A stretch of 64,000 nt of DNA from Salinisphaera sp049568105 (GTDB taxonomy: Bacteria > Pseudomonadota > Gammaproteobacteria > Nevskiales > Salinisphaeraceae). The notes below the pieces were generated by a model. It searched no databases. It was not told the origin of the DNA and saw only the letters and a program-made list of their open reading frames with translations. The position numbers and the translations under genes are program-made. This document shows, piece after piece, positions 25,012 to 35,013 of the stretch. Every line of letters starts with the position of its first letter. Positions within the stretch are counted from its first letter, which is position 1. Where the stretch lies: assembly GCF_049568105.1 (NCBI RefSeq), contig NZ_CP145335.1, positions 930,001 through 994,000 of the forward strand, written 5' to 3'.

Positions 25012-26313
25012 CTAGAGCCCTATCGCATCGAGAAACTGATACCAACCGGCCACCGAGCGTATGCCGAGTTGGCGCAGTGGATAGAACGGAATGCGCTGCA
25101 GGTTGGCTACGTCGAGCGGGCCGACCTCCGGCGCCTCGCGTAGAGCGAATGCACCGGCATATCGCCCTAGCAAGGTCGACAGGGCGACCCCAGCCCCGTT
25201 ATAGCCCAGAGTGCAGCACACTCGGTCATTCAGCCGACCGACGTGCGGAAACTTGTCGGCCGTCATCGCGACGTGCCCGGACCATTGGTAGGCAATGCCG
25301 GTATTCGCCAGTTCCGGGAACAGCGCCACCATGGCCCGCTGCAGGGCCTGGAACGCAGAAGCCGACTCCTTGGTGCCGAAAGCGCCCCGGCCGCCGAATA
25401 CGAAGCGATCGTCGACCCGCCGGAACCAGCGCATCATGCGACGGGTTTCGGTATAGCTGCGGCGTTGTGCGAGCAGCCGTCGGTCGAGTTCGGCGTCCAG
25501 CGGCTCGGTGGCAATGATTGCGCTGCGAAACGGCACCAGCGTGCGTTCGATGGCCGCGGTCGCCGGTGTCAGCGACGAATAGCCGTTGCTGGCCAGTATC
25601 GCTTGGCCGGCCCGGACTCGGCCCTGCGGGGTATGCAGTATCAGCCCCTGGTCGATGGTTTCGATACGCTCGACAGGGCTGTTCTCGAAGATCAGATCGC
25701 TGCCGTAGCCCTGCAGCCCGGCCGCCAGGCCGCGGGCATAGGCCAGCGGCCGGAGTCGACCGACGTCGGCGGCGAGAACACCGCCAACGAATGCGTTCGA
25801 GCCGGTTTCTTCGACCACCTGATCGCGAGACAGGATCGACATCTGGCGATCGCCGAGCTCGCGACGCTGCCACTCGGCGGCGGCCGCGATGGTCGACAGA
25901 CTGCGCGTGTTGTGCGCGCAGCGCAGATTACCGGCTCGGGCGAACTCGGCGTCGTGCAAGTCAAAGCGCTCGATCAGTGATTCCACCAGATCCACCGCCT
26001 CGTGACTGATGCGGTGCATGAGCTGGGCGGTTTCGAGCCCGAAGGTCTGGGCGATGGCTGGGTACGACACGCGGTATTTGGCCGAGACCACGCCGCCGTT
26101 GCGGCCGCTGGCCCCCCAGCCGATGCGATCGGCTTCGAGTACCACCGGTCGCAGGCCGCGTTCGGCCAGGTAATGGGCCGCCGACAGACCGGAATAACCG
26201 CCGCCGACAATCGCGACATCGGCGTCGATCTCCTGGTCCAGCTGGGGCAGGTCGGGCCCCGGGGCGGTTTGTGCCGCCCAGAGGGAAGGGATCTCGGAGT
26301 GCGGCGAACTCAT
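25012..26313 (-). CDS. DAO-family FAD-dependent amine oxidoreductase (PuuB-like)
   Basis: A 433-residue flavoprotein of the D-amino-acid-oxidase fold. The FAD motif ADVAIVGGGYSGLSAAHYLA is at about residues 28-47, followed by VLEADRIGWGASGRNGG, and the C-terminal FAD contact is in CTLGYNGAGVALSTLLGR. This organisation is shared with gamma-glutamylputrescine oxidase PuuB and similar secondary-amine oxidases. The start at 26313 (MSSPHSEIPSLW) is chosen over an upstream in-frame start at 26472, which would run into the HAD gene. It probably cleaves a C-N bond of the imported substrate and yields an aldehyde and an amine. Confidence 0.87.
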   Translation of the reverse strand: MSSPHSEIPSLWAAQTAPGPDLPQLDQEIDADVAIVGGGYSGLSAAHYLAERGLRPVVLEADRIGWGASGRNGGVVSAKYRVSYPAIAQTFGLETAQLMHRISHEAVDLVESLIERFDLHDAEFARAGNLRCAHNTRSLSTIAAAAEWQRRELGDRQMSILSRDQVVEETGSNAFVGGVLAADVGRLRPLAYARGLAAGLQGYGSDLIFENSPVERIETIDQGLILHTPQGRVRAGQAILASNGYSSLTPATAAIERTLVPFRSAIIATEPLDAELDRRLLAQRRSYTETRRMMRWFRRVDDRFVFGGRGAFGTKESASAFQALQRAMVALFPELANTGIAYQWSGHVAMTADKFPHVGRLNDRVCCTLGYNGAGVALSTLLGRYAGAFALREAPEVGPLDVANLQRIPFYPLRQLGIRSVAGWYQFLDAIGL

Positions 26314-26333
26314 GATCGACGTGGCCTCGTAGC

Positions 26334-27053
26334 TCAGGCGCTCGCTGTGCTTCGCTCGACCGCGTCGGCCAGCTGAGCGAGCGAGGTGAAGTGCATATCC
26401 GGTTCGGTCACGCGGGCCGGATCCGGCGTGCCACCAAAGCCCCGCTGGTCGTGCCGACGCTCGATCCAGCACACGGTATAGCCCTGCTCGCGGGCCACGC
26501 CGATATCGTGGTACTGGCTCTGGGCGACGTGCAGGATCTGATCCTGGCGGAAGCCGCGGGCGTACTGGCGGCCACGGTTGTAGGCAAAGAACTGCGGATC
26601 CGGCTTGGCGATGTCCGTTTCGTCGAAGGTCACGCTGTCGTCGAACGGCCAGCCCAGGCGCTGGGCATAGGCGGTATAGGCGGTGCGGTCGGCATTGGTC
26701 ATGGCGACCAGCTGGAAATGGCGCCCCAAGCGCTGCATCGCCTCGACCGAATCCTCGAACTCCGGCCAGTTGATCACGTCGAGCTGGAAGGCCTCGGCCC
26801 GGGCATCGTCGGCCGGCAGGCCAAGTTCGCTGGCCAGATGCCGATAGACGTTGGCCATGGCCTGGCTGGACCGACCCGGATTGGCACTGCGGCCGGCCTT
26901 GTAGGGGCCGAAGATTTCGTCGTCACTCAGCTGGGCCGCGGCGTCGCCGCCCAGGCGGCGGACCGAATCGAGCACCCCTCGCTCGAAGTCGATCAGGGTT
27001 CCGACCACGTCGAATGTCAGAACACGGAATTGGCTGTAATCGATATCGCTCAC
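26334..27053 (-). CDS. HAD-superfamily hydrolase, haloacid dehalogenase type II-like
   Basis: A 239-residue HAD hydrolase. The nucleophile motif is TFDVVGTLIDF (Asp15), which lacks the second Asp of HAD phosphatases and so resembles L-2-haloacid dehalogenases. Motif II is MTNADR and motif III AKPDPQFF. Compared by eye with Pseudomonas L-DEX, the residues equivalent to Tyr157, Ser175 and Asn177 are Phe, Gln and Gln (VAQSQYHDIG), so dehalogenase activity is doubtful. It sits one base after the ATPase gene and 20 bp before the amine oxidoreductase gene, which suggests a role in the same catabolic pathway. The substrate is unknown. Confidence 0.83.
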   Translation of the reverse strand: MSDIDYSQFRVLTFDVVGTLIDFERGVLDSVRRLGGDAAAQLSDDEIFGPYKAGRSANPGRSSQAMANVYRHLASELGLPADDARAEAFQLDVINWPEFEDSVEAMQRLGRHFQLVAMTNADRTAYTAYAQRLGWPFDDSVTFDETDIAKPDPQFFAYNRGRQYARGFRQDQILHVAQSQYHDIGVAREQGYTVCWIERRHDQRGFGGTPDPARVTEPDMHFTSLAQLADAVERSTASA

Positions 27054-27054
27054 G

Positions 27055-28170
<1,116 letters not shown>

Positions 28171-28431
28171 TGGGATACTCCGGCTGTCTGCAGCATGAGT
28201 TGGCTTTATACCTGCACGCATCGGCATCGGGCGTTAGACCTAAGTCGACCCTCGCTGCTTCTGCTGGTGAGCCGATTGCCCCAAAATCATCCCTATCTGC
28301 ACGAATTTCGAACATATCTGAGCCATCACGGGGCTTTAGGCGCCCTCGAAAATTAGGTTCCATCCGAACTTAGAACAGCGAGTCGGCGACTGGCAATTGA
28401 AAAATTATCAGATGGGTCATAACCTGAGCTC

Positions 28432-29379
28432 ATGACCTCGCTACGACGCTACTTCCCCAGCGCGCATGCCCTATTTGTGTTTGAGGCCGCAGCACGACGC
28501 GGTAGCTTCACGGCCGCGGCTACCGAGCTGTATGTGACCCAGCCCGCGGTCAGCCGAATGGTCGCTCGGCTTGAAGATCATATCGGGGTTGCGCTATTTC
28601 ATCGCCATAAAGGCCAGCTGCGGCTGACCGACGATGGAGAAATCCTCTATCGGGGCACTGCGGTCGGTTTTCGTGAAATCGAATCAGCAATCCAAGAAAT
28701 AAACGAGCGCAATCGCGCCAGCGATACGGTATCGCTGTCGGCCTCGACGGCCTTCACTACCCACTGGCTGATGCCGCGTATGCATGAAATCCAGGCAGCC
28801 ATGCCCCGGCTGGACCTGCGTTTCCAGCTGATCTCTGGCTCCATCGGCGGCCCGGTGGACGATGTCGATATGGGGATGCGTTTCGTCGATGGTTCGGACG
28901 AAGGCCATTACGCACGCCTGATCTGTCCGGAAATCCTGATTCCGGTCTGCAGCCCGGCCTATCGTCGTACGCGCACTGCGGATGTAGGCCGGATGGACGA
29001 TCCGGGGCCGACATTGATCAACTTGAGCGATCGGTCGGTAGACTGGTTCGAGTGGTTTCCGGCGCTTTCGGCCGCCACTGCGACCAATACGCTCACATTT
29101 TCAGACTATGCGGTGGTATTGCAGGCCGCGCTGATGGGCCAGGGTATTGCCGTAGGCTGGCTAAACGTGGTCGCACACTGGTTGAAAACTGGGGCCTTGG
29201 TGCCGGCCATCGATGAATGCGTCACCACCCAGCGGCTGTGCCATTTCGTTTGCGCGCGCGATAAAGCCCTGCGGGATCCGGCGATCCAGGTCCAGGACTG
29301 GATCATCGATAAGACCCGGGCCGATATCGAGGCAGTTGATGCGGCCTATCCCGAATTGAAGATCGGGCAGATTGTCTAA
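28432..29379 (+). CDS. LysR-family regulator (GcvA-like)
   Basis: A 315-residue LysR-type protein. Its N-terminus SAHALFVFEAAARRGSFTAA with YVTQPAVSRMVARLE is the helix-turn-helix of the GcvA-like group. The effector domain includes DVDMGMRFVDGSDEGHYA. It is divergent from the PotA-like gene over about 260 bp, so it is the likely regulator of the nine-gene uptake and oxidation operon. GcvA-type proteins in such places usually respond to an amine or amino acid, which is inference here. Confidence 0.9.
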   Translation: MTSLRRYFPSAHALFVFEAAARRGSFTAAATELYVTQPAVSRMVARLEDHIGVALFHRHKGQLRLTDDGEILYRGTAVGFREIESAIQEINERNRASDTVSLSASTAFTTHWLMPRMHEIQAAMPRLDLRFQLISGSIGGPVDDVDMGMRFVDGSDEGHYARLICPEILIPVCSPAYRRTRTADVGRMDDPGPTLINLSDRSVDWFEWFPALSAATATNTLTFSDYAVVLQAALMGQGIAVGWLNVVAHWLKTGALVPAIDECVTTQRLCHFVCARDKALRDPAIQVQDWIIDKTRADIEAVDAAYPELKIGQIV

Positions 29380-29416
29380 CCTCGCCCTGCCAACGGGCGA
29401 TAACACTGGATAAAAA

Positions 29417-29444
29417 AAGCCCTCGGCCCGAAGGCCGAGGGCTT
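29417..29444. terminator. Rho-independent terminator shared by putP and the GcvA-like gene
   Basis: A 12-bp perfect stem (AAGCCCTCGGCC, loop CGAA). On the - strand it is followed by a run of seven T (29418-29412), so it fits best as the putP terminator, 17 bp beyond its stop. It may also stop transcription from the convergent regulator gene. Confidence 0.88.
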
Positions 29445-29461
29445 ATCCATCAGGTCGAGTG

Positions 29462-30937
29462 CTAGCGCTCGACTTGCTGCCAACGACTGGCGGCTTCATC
29501 GTAGGTCGCCAACGTCGAATCGCTGGGCCGGGTCAGCAGGCTGACGCAAAAGATCGCCAGCGCGCAGAACAGAAAGCCGGGAACGATCTCGTACATCTCG
29601 AAGATACCGCCGGACAGCTGTTTCCATACGATCACCGTGACCGCGCCGACGAACATGCCGGCTAGGGCGCCCCAATTGGTGGTCCGTCGCCAGAATAGCG
29701 AGAACAGGATCACCGGACCGAAGGCCGCACCGAAGCCGCTCCAGGCATAGGAAACCAGATCCAGCACGCTGGAGTCCGGATTGCCGGCGATCAGCAGCGC
29801 GATAATAGCGATCGCGAGTACGCCGAAGCGGCCGATCCAGACCAGTTCTTTTTCGGAGGCATGGGGCCGGATGAAGGCTTTGTAGATGTCTTCGGCCAGC
29901 GCGCTGGATGAGACCAGCAGCTGGGAGCTGATCGTGCTCATCACCGCGGCCAGGATTGCGGCCAGCAAGAAGCCGGCGACCCAGGGATTGGCCAGGGCAG
30001 TGGACATCAGGATGAAGACTTTCTCGCCGTCCGGCAGCGGGTTGTCGGCAAAGTAGGCAATGCCGGTATAGCCGACCGCGATCGCACCGAACAACGAGAT
30101 CACCATCCAGGCGATGCCGATCAGACGAGCGGTGGGGACATCGCGATGATCGCGCATGGCCATGAAGCGCACGATGATATGCGGCTGGCCGAAATAACCC
30201 AGCCCCCAGGCGGCCAGCGAGATGATCGAGAACAGCGACATGCCGCTGAAGATATCGTTGTACGAGGTCTTCATCGCGCCGACCTCGGCAACCGTCTGGG
30301 TCCAGCTACCCTGGGTCGTAATAGCCAAGGCCGGGGCGATCAGCAGGGCGAAGAACATGATGATGCCCTGGACGAAATCGGTCCAGGCCACGGCTAGAAA
30401 GCCGCCCAGAAAGGTATAGGAGACGATGATCGCACCGCCGCCCCAGAGCGCCCAGTAGTAGTTGATGCCGAAGCTGGCCTCGAACAGCTTGGCCCCGGCG
30501 ACCATGCCGGCCGAGGTATAGAAGGCAAAGAACACCAGAATCACCAAGGCCGAGAGTACCCGTAGGGCCCGGGTGCGGTCCTCGAAACGGTTGTGCAGAA
30601 AGTCCGGCACCGTGATCGAGTCGTTGGCGACCTCGGTATAGATGCGCAGCCGTCGGGCTACGAACTGCCAGTTCAGATAGGCGCCGATGGTCAGACCGAT
30701 CGCGATCCAGGCACTAGACATGCCCGAAGCATAGATTGCGCCGGGCAGGCCAAGCAGTAGCCAGCCACTCATGTCGGAAGCGCCGGCCGAAAGTGCAGCA
30801 ACCCCGGGCCCGAGGCTGCGCCCGCCGAGCACATAGTCGGACAGATTGCGGGTCAGTTGATAGGTCGCTCCGCCGATGGCGATCATCGCGGCCAGATAGA
30901 CCAAGAAGGTGATGAGCGTTGGTAGCGCGATATGCAT
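29462..30937 (-). CDS. putP: sodium/proline symporter
   Basis: A 491-residue sodium:solute symporter with about 13 helices that imports proline with Na+. Family motifs are YVLGGRSLGPGVAALSAGAS with DMSGWLLLGLPGAIYASG near the N-terminus and AAILAAVMSTISSQLLVSSS for the sodium site. The start at 30937 (MHIALPTLITFL) has AAGGGGATC upstream; a start at 31051 would add 38 unmatched residues. It is downstream of putA on the same strand, with a 36-residue membrane ORF between them. Confidence 0.94.
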   Translation of the reverse strand: MHIALPTLITFLVYLAAMIAIGGATYQLTRNLSDYVLGGRSLGPGVAALSAGASDMSGWLLLGLPGAIYASGMSSAWIAIGLTIGAYLNWQFVARRLRIYTEVANDSITVPDFLHNRFEDRTRALRVLSALVILVFFAFYTSAGMVAGAKLFEASFGINYYWALWGGGAIIVSYTFLGGFLAVAWTDFVQGIIMFFALLIAPALAITTQGSWTQTVAEVGAMKTSYNDIFSGMSLFSIISLAAWGLGYFGQPHIIVRFMAMRDHRDVPTARLIGIAWMVISLFGAIAVGYTGIAYFADNPLPDGEKVFILMSTALANPWVAGFLLAAILAAVMSTISSQLLVSSSALAEDIYKAFIRPHASEKELVWIGRFGVLAIAIIALLIAGNPDSSVLDLVSYAWSGFGAAFGPVILFSLFWRRTTNWGALAGMFVGAVTVIVWKQLSGGIFEMYEIVPGFLFCALAIFCVSLLTRPSDSTLATYDEAASRWQQVER

Positions 30938-31333
30938 GCGCCGATCCCCTTGAAAAGATTGTCGTTGTGTTGAATGGGCGGATTGTCGCCGCGGGCGATG
31001 CGCTGAGCTCGCCTGGCAATACGAGCACCGCGCAAGCCGAAACAAAGCCAAACCATGGTCCGGCTAAGAGCTACGCAACGCCTGGGCTAGGCAAGACCCA
31101 GCAAGAGTCGCGGTTGTATTGCTCTAACAACGGCGGACGATCCGACCGCCGGGCGGACGTCAGTCGATAAGCCGCAGTTTGGTAGGTCTTGTTTAGCGAT
31201 GCGCCCGGCGTGGTGTTCGGCCAGGAAAGCGCGTGGCGGCCCGTCGGCATGGGCTGTATGCCGGGTTCGGTCTTGAGCACTGTAACCGGAGCAACGGCGA
31301 CTGGCCGACGTTCAGGCAATTCAAACCAAGACG
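30938..31333. other. gap upstream of putP
   Basis: About 396 bp between the small ORF and putP. No convincing promoter, hairpin terminator or further ORF with a ribosome site was found; it presumably carries the putP leader. Confidence 0.4.
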
Positions 31334-31444
31334 TTAGTGGCGGCTGGTTTGATGCCGGATGAAACTGATCAGACTGAGTAGTACGCATAGTGGCATGGGT
31401 ATGGCCAGCCACAGCCAAGTCGCTGTGGTGAGCGATTCCTGCAT
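31334..31444 (-). CDS. 36-residue single-pass membrane protein, putative symporter accessory peptide
   Basis: A short ORF in the putA-putP interval: ATG at 31444-31442, TAA at 31336-31334. It starts MQESLTTATWLWLAIPMPLC, has one hydrophobic helix of about 20 residues (TWLWLAIPMPLCVLLSLISF), and ends in a basic tail (IRHQTSRH). AAGGGG with a 7-bp spacer sits in front of the ATG, as good as the sites of its neighbours. Tiny membrane proteins are known next to sodium:solute symporter genes, and its place between proline catabolism and the proline symporter suggests such a partner. The amino acid sequence is not recognised beyond this. Confidence 0.6.
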   Translation of the reverse strand: MQESLTTATWLWLAIPMPLCVLLSLISFIRHQTSRH

Positions 31445-31507
31445 GGTGAGAGCCCCTTGTGGGTCATTGTGGTGAGGGCCGCCACCGGCGGCGGCCCCGG
31501 TGGTGGC

Positions 31508-34500
31508 CTATTTGGCCGGTTCGGTTTCGCGCTCGCGTACACGCTCACGGTTCGGCGCGCGATTGAGTCGTTGCGGCTCGGGTGTGACGAAGGCATGTTC
31601 GGTCGGTTCGTCTTCCTCGAGCGACATCAGCGACGCATTGCCGCCGGCGGCGGTGGTATCGCGGGAGACGGCCCGTTCGGTAGCGAAACGGTGCAGGTAG
31701 TGCGGCCCGCCGGCCTTGGGGCCGGTTCCAGACAGGCCTTCGCCGCCGAACGGATGTACCCCGACCACGGCGCCGATAATGTTGCGGTTGACGTAGGCAT
31801 TGCCGACCTTGAGTCGTTTCAGAACCCGCTCCACCGTAGTGTCGATCCGGCTGTGGATGCCGAAGGTCAGGCCGTAGCCTAAGCCGTTGATATTGTCGAC
31901 AACGTCGTCGATTTCGTCGGCTTCGAAGCGAATGATATGCACGATCGGGCCGAACTGTTCCTCACCGAGCTCATCGATCGATTGCAGTTCGTAGATACGT
32001 GGTGCGATATAGGTGCCCTCGCCGGTGTCCTCGCTCAGCTGGCAGGTATACAGCGGCTTGAAGGTCTTATCGGCATATTCGGCATAGGCGGCCAGATTAT
32101 CGCGGGCCTCGGCGTCGATCACCGGGGTGACATCGGTGCCCAGCCGCCAAGGGTCGCCTACCGACAGTTCGGCCATCGCGCCGGAAAGCATTTCGATCAA
32201 GGTATCGGCGATATCCGACTGGACATAGAGCACGCGCAGCGCCGAGCAGCGTTGACCGGCGCTCTGGAAACCGGAGCGAATGATATCGGCGACCACCTGC
32301 TCGATCAACGCCGATGAGTCCACGATCATCGCATTCTGGCCGCCGGTTTCAGCGATCAACGGAATGATCGGGCCGTCGCGTTCGGCCAGCGTCAGGTTGA
32401 TCTTCTTGGCCGTGGCCAGCGAACCGGTAAAAGCCACCCCGGCGATGCGTCGATCGGCGACCAGTTTGGCCCCGATATCGCCGGCGCCGGGGAGATAGGC
32501 GAGCACATCACCGGGAAAGCCCGCTTCGTGCATCAGCTCGATCGCCCGGGCCCCGACCAGACAGGTTTGCTCGGCCGGTTTGGCGATCACGGCGTTACCA
32601 GCGGCCAGCGCGGCCGCCACCTGGCCGGAAAAGATCGCCAGCGGGAAGTTCCACGGGCAGATCGCGACGAATACGCCGCGTCCGTACAGGCCATAGGTAT
32701 TGCGCTCGCCGGTGGGCCCGGGCAGGACATGGTCGACCGAGAATTCATCCTCGACCTGGACGGCATAGTAGCGACAGAAATCCACGGCCTCGCGGACTTC
32801 GGCCACGCCGTCGGCGAGATTCTTGCCGGCCTCGCGGGTGCAGCGTGCCATCAGCTCGCCCATATGCGATTCCAGCAGATCGGCATAGCGACGCAGACAG
32901 GCCGCGCGTTCCACGGCTGGGGTCGAGGCCCAGCGCGGCGCGGCCGCGGCGGTCGTGGCCAGTGCTGCCTCGACATCGTCGTCGTCCGCAAAAGCGACCT
33001 GACCAACGGTACGCTCGTTATAGGCCGGATTGCGGATCCCATTCGCCTGGCCGTTGCTGAGCGCATCGGCCGCCCGCTTGGGCAGCTGGCCGCCAATCAA
33101 CGGACCGGCCTGCCAGGTCTGCTGCTCGGCCTCGGCCATGGTCTGCGATAGCGATTCGAGATGGCGCAGGTCCGACAGATCGATGCCCTTGGCATTGGGT
33201 CGGCGTTCACCGTAGAGGTGATGCGGCAGCGGAATACGCGGGTGCCGGATCTGGTTCTGCTCGCGCACGGTGCGCACCGGATCGGCCACGATGTCCTCGA
33301 TCGGCTCGTTCTCGTCGACCAGACGATTCACGAACGAGCTGTTGGCGCCGTTTTCCAGCAGCCGTCGGACCAGATAGGCCAGCAGGTCTTCGTGGGCGCC
33401 GACCGGGGCATAGATTCGACAGCGCGGGCGGTTGTCGGCATCGCCTTTTTCCACGATTTCGGAATACAGATCCTCACCCATGCCGTGCAGGCGCTGGAAT
33501 TCGAAATCGTTTCGTTCGCCGACCAAGTGCCGGACATAAGCCAGGGTATGCGCGTTGTGAGTAGCGAACTGGCCATAGAACACGTCCGAATGCGCTAGGA
33601 TGCGTCGGGCACAGGCCATGAACGAGACATCGGTGTTGATCTTGCGGGTGAACACCGGATAGTCGGCCAGGCCGCCTTCCTGGGCGCGCTTGATCTCGGT
33701 ATCCCAGTAGGCGCCCTTGACCAGCCGCACCATGATCCGGCGGCTATGGCGGCGGCCGAGTTCGGCCAGCCATTCGATCACGTCCAGGGCTCGCCGCTGA
33801 TACGCCTGGACCGCGAGCCCGAGGCCTTGCCAGTCGCCGAGTTCAGCGTCGGCCGAGGCCATCTCGAACAGCTCGAGCGACAAATCCAGCCGGTCGGCCT
33901 CTTCGGCATCCACGGTGAGATTGATGTTGTACTGGGCCGCCAATCGGGTCAGTTTCTGTAGACGGGGGAGCAGTTCGTCGAGTACGCGCTGGCGGTGACC
34001 CAGCTCGTAGCGGGCGTGCAGGGCCGAGAGTTTGACCGAGACGCCAGGAGCATCCTCGGGCCCCCGCTCGCGGCTGACTTCGCCGCAGGCCACAATCGCC
34101 CGGTGGTAGTCGTCGAAGTAGCGCTGGGCGTCGGCATCGGTGCGGGCGGCTTCGCCGAGCATGTCGTAGGAATAGGAATAGCCGCGTTTTTCCAACGGTT
34201 TGGCGTTGCGAATCGCCTCGTCGATCGAGCGGCCCATCACGAACTGATGGCCCATGACCCGCATCGCGCGGCGTACCGCCGAGCGAATGAACGGCTCGCC
34301 CGAGCGACGGACCATGCGTCGCATGGTGCTGCGGAAGTTGCGTTCGGGCAGATCCTCGCGGCGCAGCATGCGCCCGGAGATCATCAGCCCCCAGGTCGAG
34401 GCATTGACGAACCAAGATTTGGATTCGCCCATATGCGATTCCCAGTTGGAACCGCCGATCTTGTCCTCGATCAGCTTGTCGACCGTTTCTGAATCCGGGA

Positions 34501-34780
34501 TGCGCAGCAATGCTTCGGCCAGACACATGAGCACCACGCCCTCGGCGCTGGATAGCTCATATTCCTGCATGAATGCATCGATGCCGCCGCCCTCGGTGGC
34601 TTTTTCGCGTACCACTTCGACCAGCTTGGCAGCGCTGGCCTCGATCTCACGGGCGGGTGCCTCGTCGAGGGCGGCGATATCGAGTAGACGTTCGACCTGT
34701 TCGGCCTCGTCGACCCGATAGGTGGCGAGCACGTTCTGATAGCTCGGGTCCTCATAGACTCTGGGGGCTGACCATTGCAT
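31508..34780 (-). CDS. putA: bifunctional proline dehydrogenase / glutamate-semialdehyde dehydrogenase
   Basis: A 1090-residue enzyme that oxidises proline to P5C (FAD) and then to glutamate (NAD). The PRODH barrel shows RLVKGAYWDTEIKRAQ, FEFQRLHGMGEDLY and YAPVGAHEDLLAYL. The P5C dehydrogenase half shows ETGGQNAMIVDSSALIEQ and the catalytic Cys845 in FQSAGQRCSALRV. The start MQWSAPRVYEDPSY at 34780 has GGGAG upstream. The N-terminal ribbon-helix-helix DNA-binding domain of E. coli PutA is absent, so this PutA is not its own repressor; the divergent AraC-type gene is the likely regulator. A charged tail (EEDEPTEHAFVTPEPQRLNR onwards) ends the protein. Confidence 0.96.
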   Translation of the reverse strand: MQWSAPRVYEDPSYQNVLATYRVDEAEQVERLLDIAALDEAPAREIEASAAKLVEVVREKATEGGGIDAFMQEYELSSAEGVVLMCLAEALLRIPDSETVDKLIEDKIGGSNWESHMGESKSWFVNASTWGLMISGRMLRREDLPERNFRSTMRRMVRRSGEPFIRSAVRRAMRVMGHQFVMGRSIDEAIRNAKPLEKRGYSYSYDMLGEAARTDADAQRYFDDYHRAIVACGEVSRERGPEDAPGVSVKLSALHARYELGHRQRVLDELLPRLQKLTRLAAQYNINLTVDAEEADRLDLSLELFEMASADAELGDWQGLGLAVQAYQRRALDVIEWLAELGRRHSRRIMVRLVKGAYWDTEIKRAQEGGLADYPVFTRKINTDVSFMACARRILAHSDVFYGQFATHNAHTLAYVRHLVGERNDFEFQRLHGMGEDLYSEIVEKGDADNRPRCRIYAPVGAHEDLLAYLVRRLLENGANSSFVNRLVDENEPIEDIVADPVRTVREQNQIRHPRIPLPHHLYGERRPNAKGIDLSDLRHLESLSQTMAEAEQQTWQAGPLIGGQLPKRAADALSNGQANGIRNPAYNERTVGQVAFADDDDVEAALATTAAAAPRWASTPAVERAACLRRYADLLESHMGELMARCTREAGKNLADGVAEVREAVDFCRYYAVQVEDEFSVDHVLPGPTGERNTYGLYGRGVFVAICPWNFPLAIFSGQVAAALAAGNAVIAKPAEQTCLVGARAIELMHEAGFPGDVLAYLPGAGDIGAKLVADRRIAGVAFTGSLATAKKINLTLAERDGPIIPLIAETGGQNAMIVDSSALIEQVVADIIRSGFQSAGQRCSALRVLYVQSDIADTLIEMLSGAMAELSVGDPWRLGTDVTPVIDAEARDNLAAYAEYADKTFKPLYTCQLSEDTGEGTYIAPRIYELQSIDELGEEQFGPIVHIIRFEADEIDDVVDNINGLGYGLTFGIHSRIDTTVERVLKRLKVGNAYVNRNIIGAVVGVHPFGGEGLSGTGPKAGGPHYLHRFATERAVSRDTTAAGGNASLMSLEEDEPTEHAFVTPEPQRLNRAPNRERVRERETEPAK

Positions 34781-34936
34781 TGCGCGACTCCCGTGATGAA
34801 AATCCAGCACCGTATTCTCGTAATACGGCGCGCACGTCGCGACGAAACGCTGCGGCGAACGGGGGCCCGACACGCCCCTGGGCCGCGCCTGTGTCCGGGC
34901 GGCATGCTCTTTGAGCCTATCGCTTATTGGGACGGC

Positions 34937-34978
34937 GATGTTGTTTAATTTTGGCCGAGCATTGTTCGAAACAACATC
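34937..34978. promoter_or_regulatory. perfect 10-bp inverted repeat in the putA-araC-type intergenic region
   Basis: GATGTTGTTT (34937-34946) and AAACAACATC (34969-34978) are exact complements separated by 22 bp. The half-site centres are 32 bp apart, about three helical turns. The inner TTGTT (34962-34966) also pairs with AACAA. The element is AT-rich inside a GC-rich genome, lies between divergent starts (putA 34780, regulator 35014), and is a good candidate operator for the AraC-type protein. Confidence 0.55.
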
Positions 34979-35013
34979 GGCGCCGTGTTTTCGCAGTGCT
35001 AAGGCGAGCGCCT

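Noticed and set aside
26334..27053. Annotation as a functional haloacid dehalogenase
   Set aside because: Several catalytic positions seem substituted, so only the family name is used.
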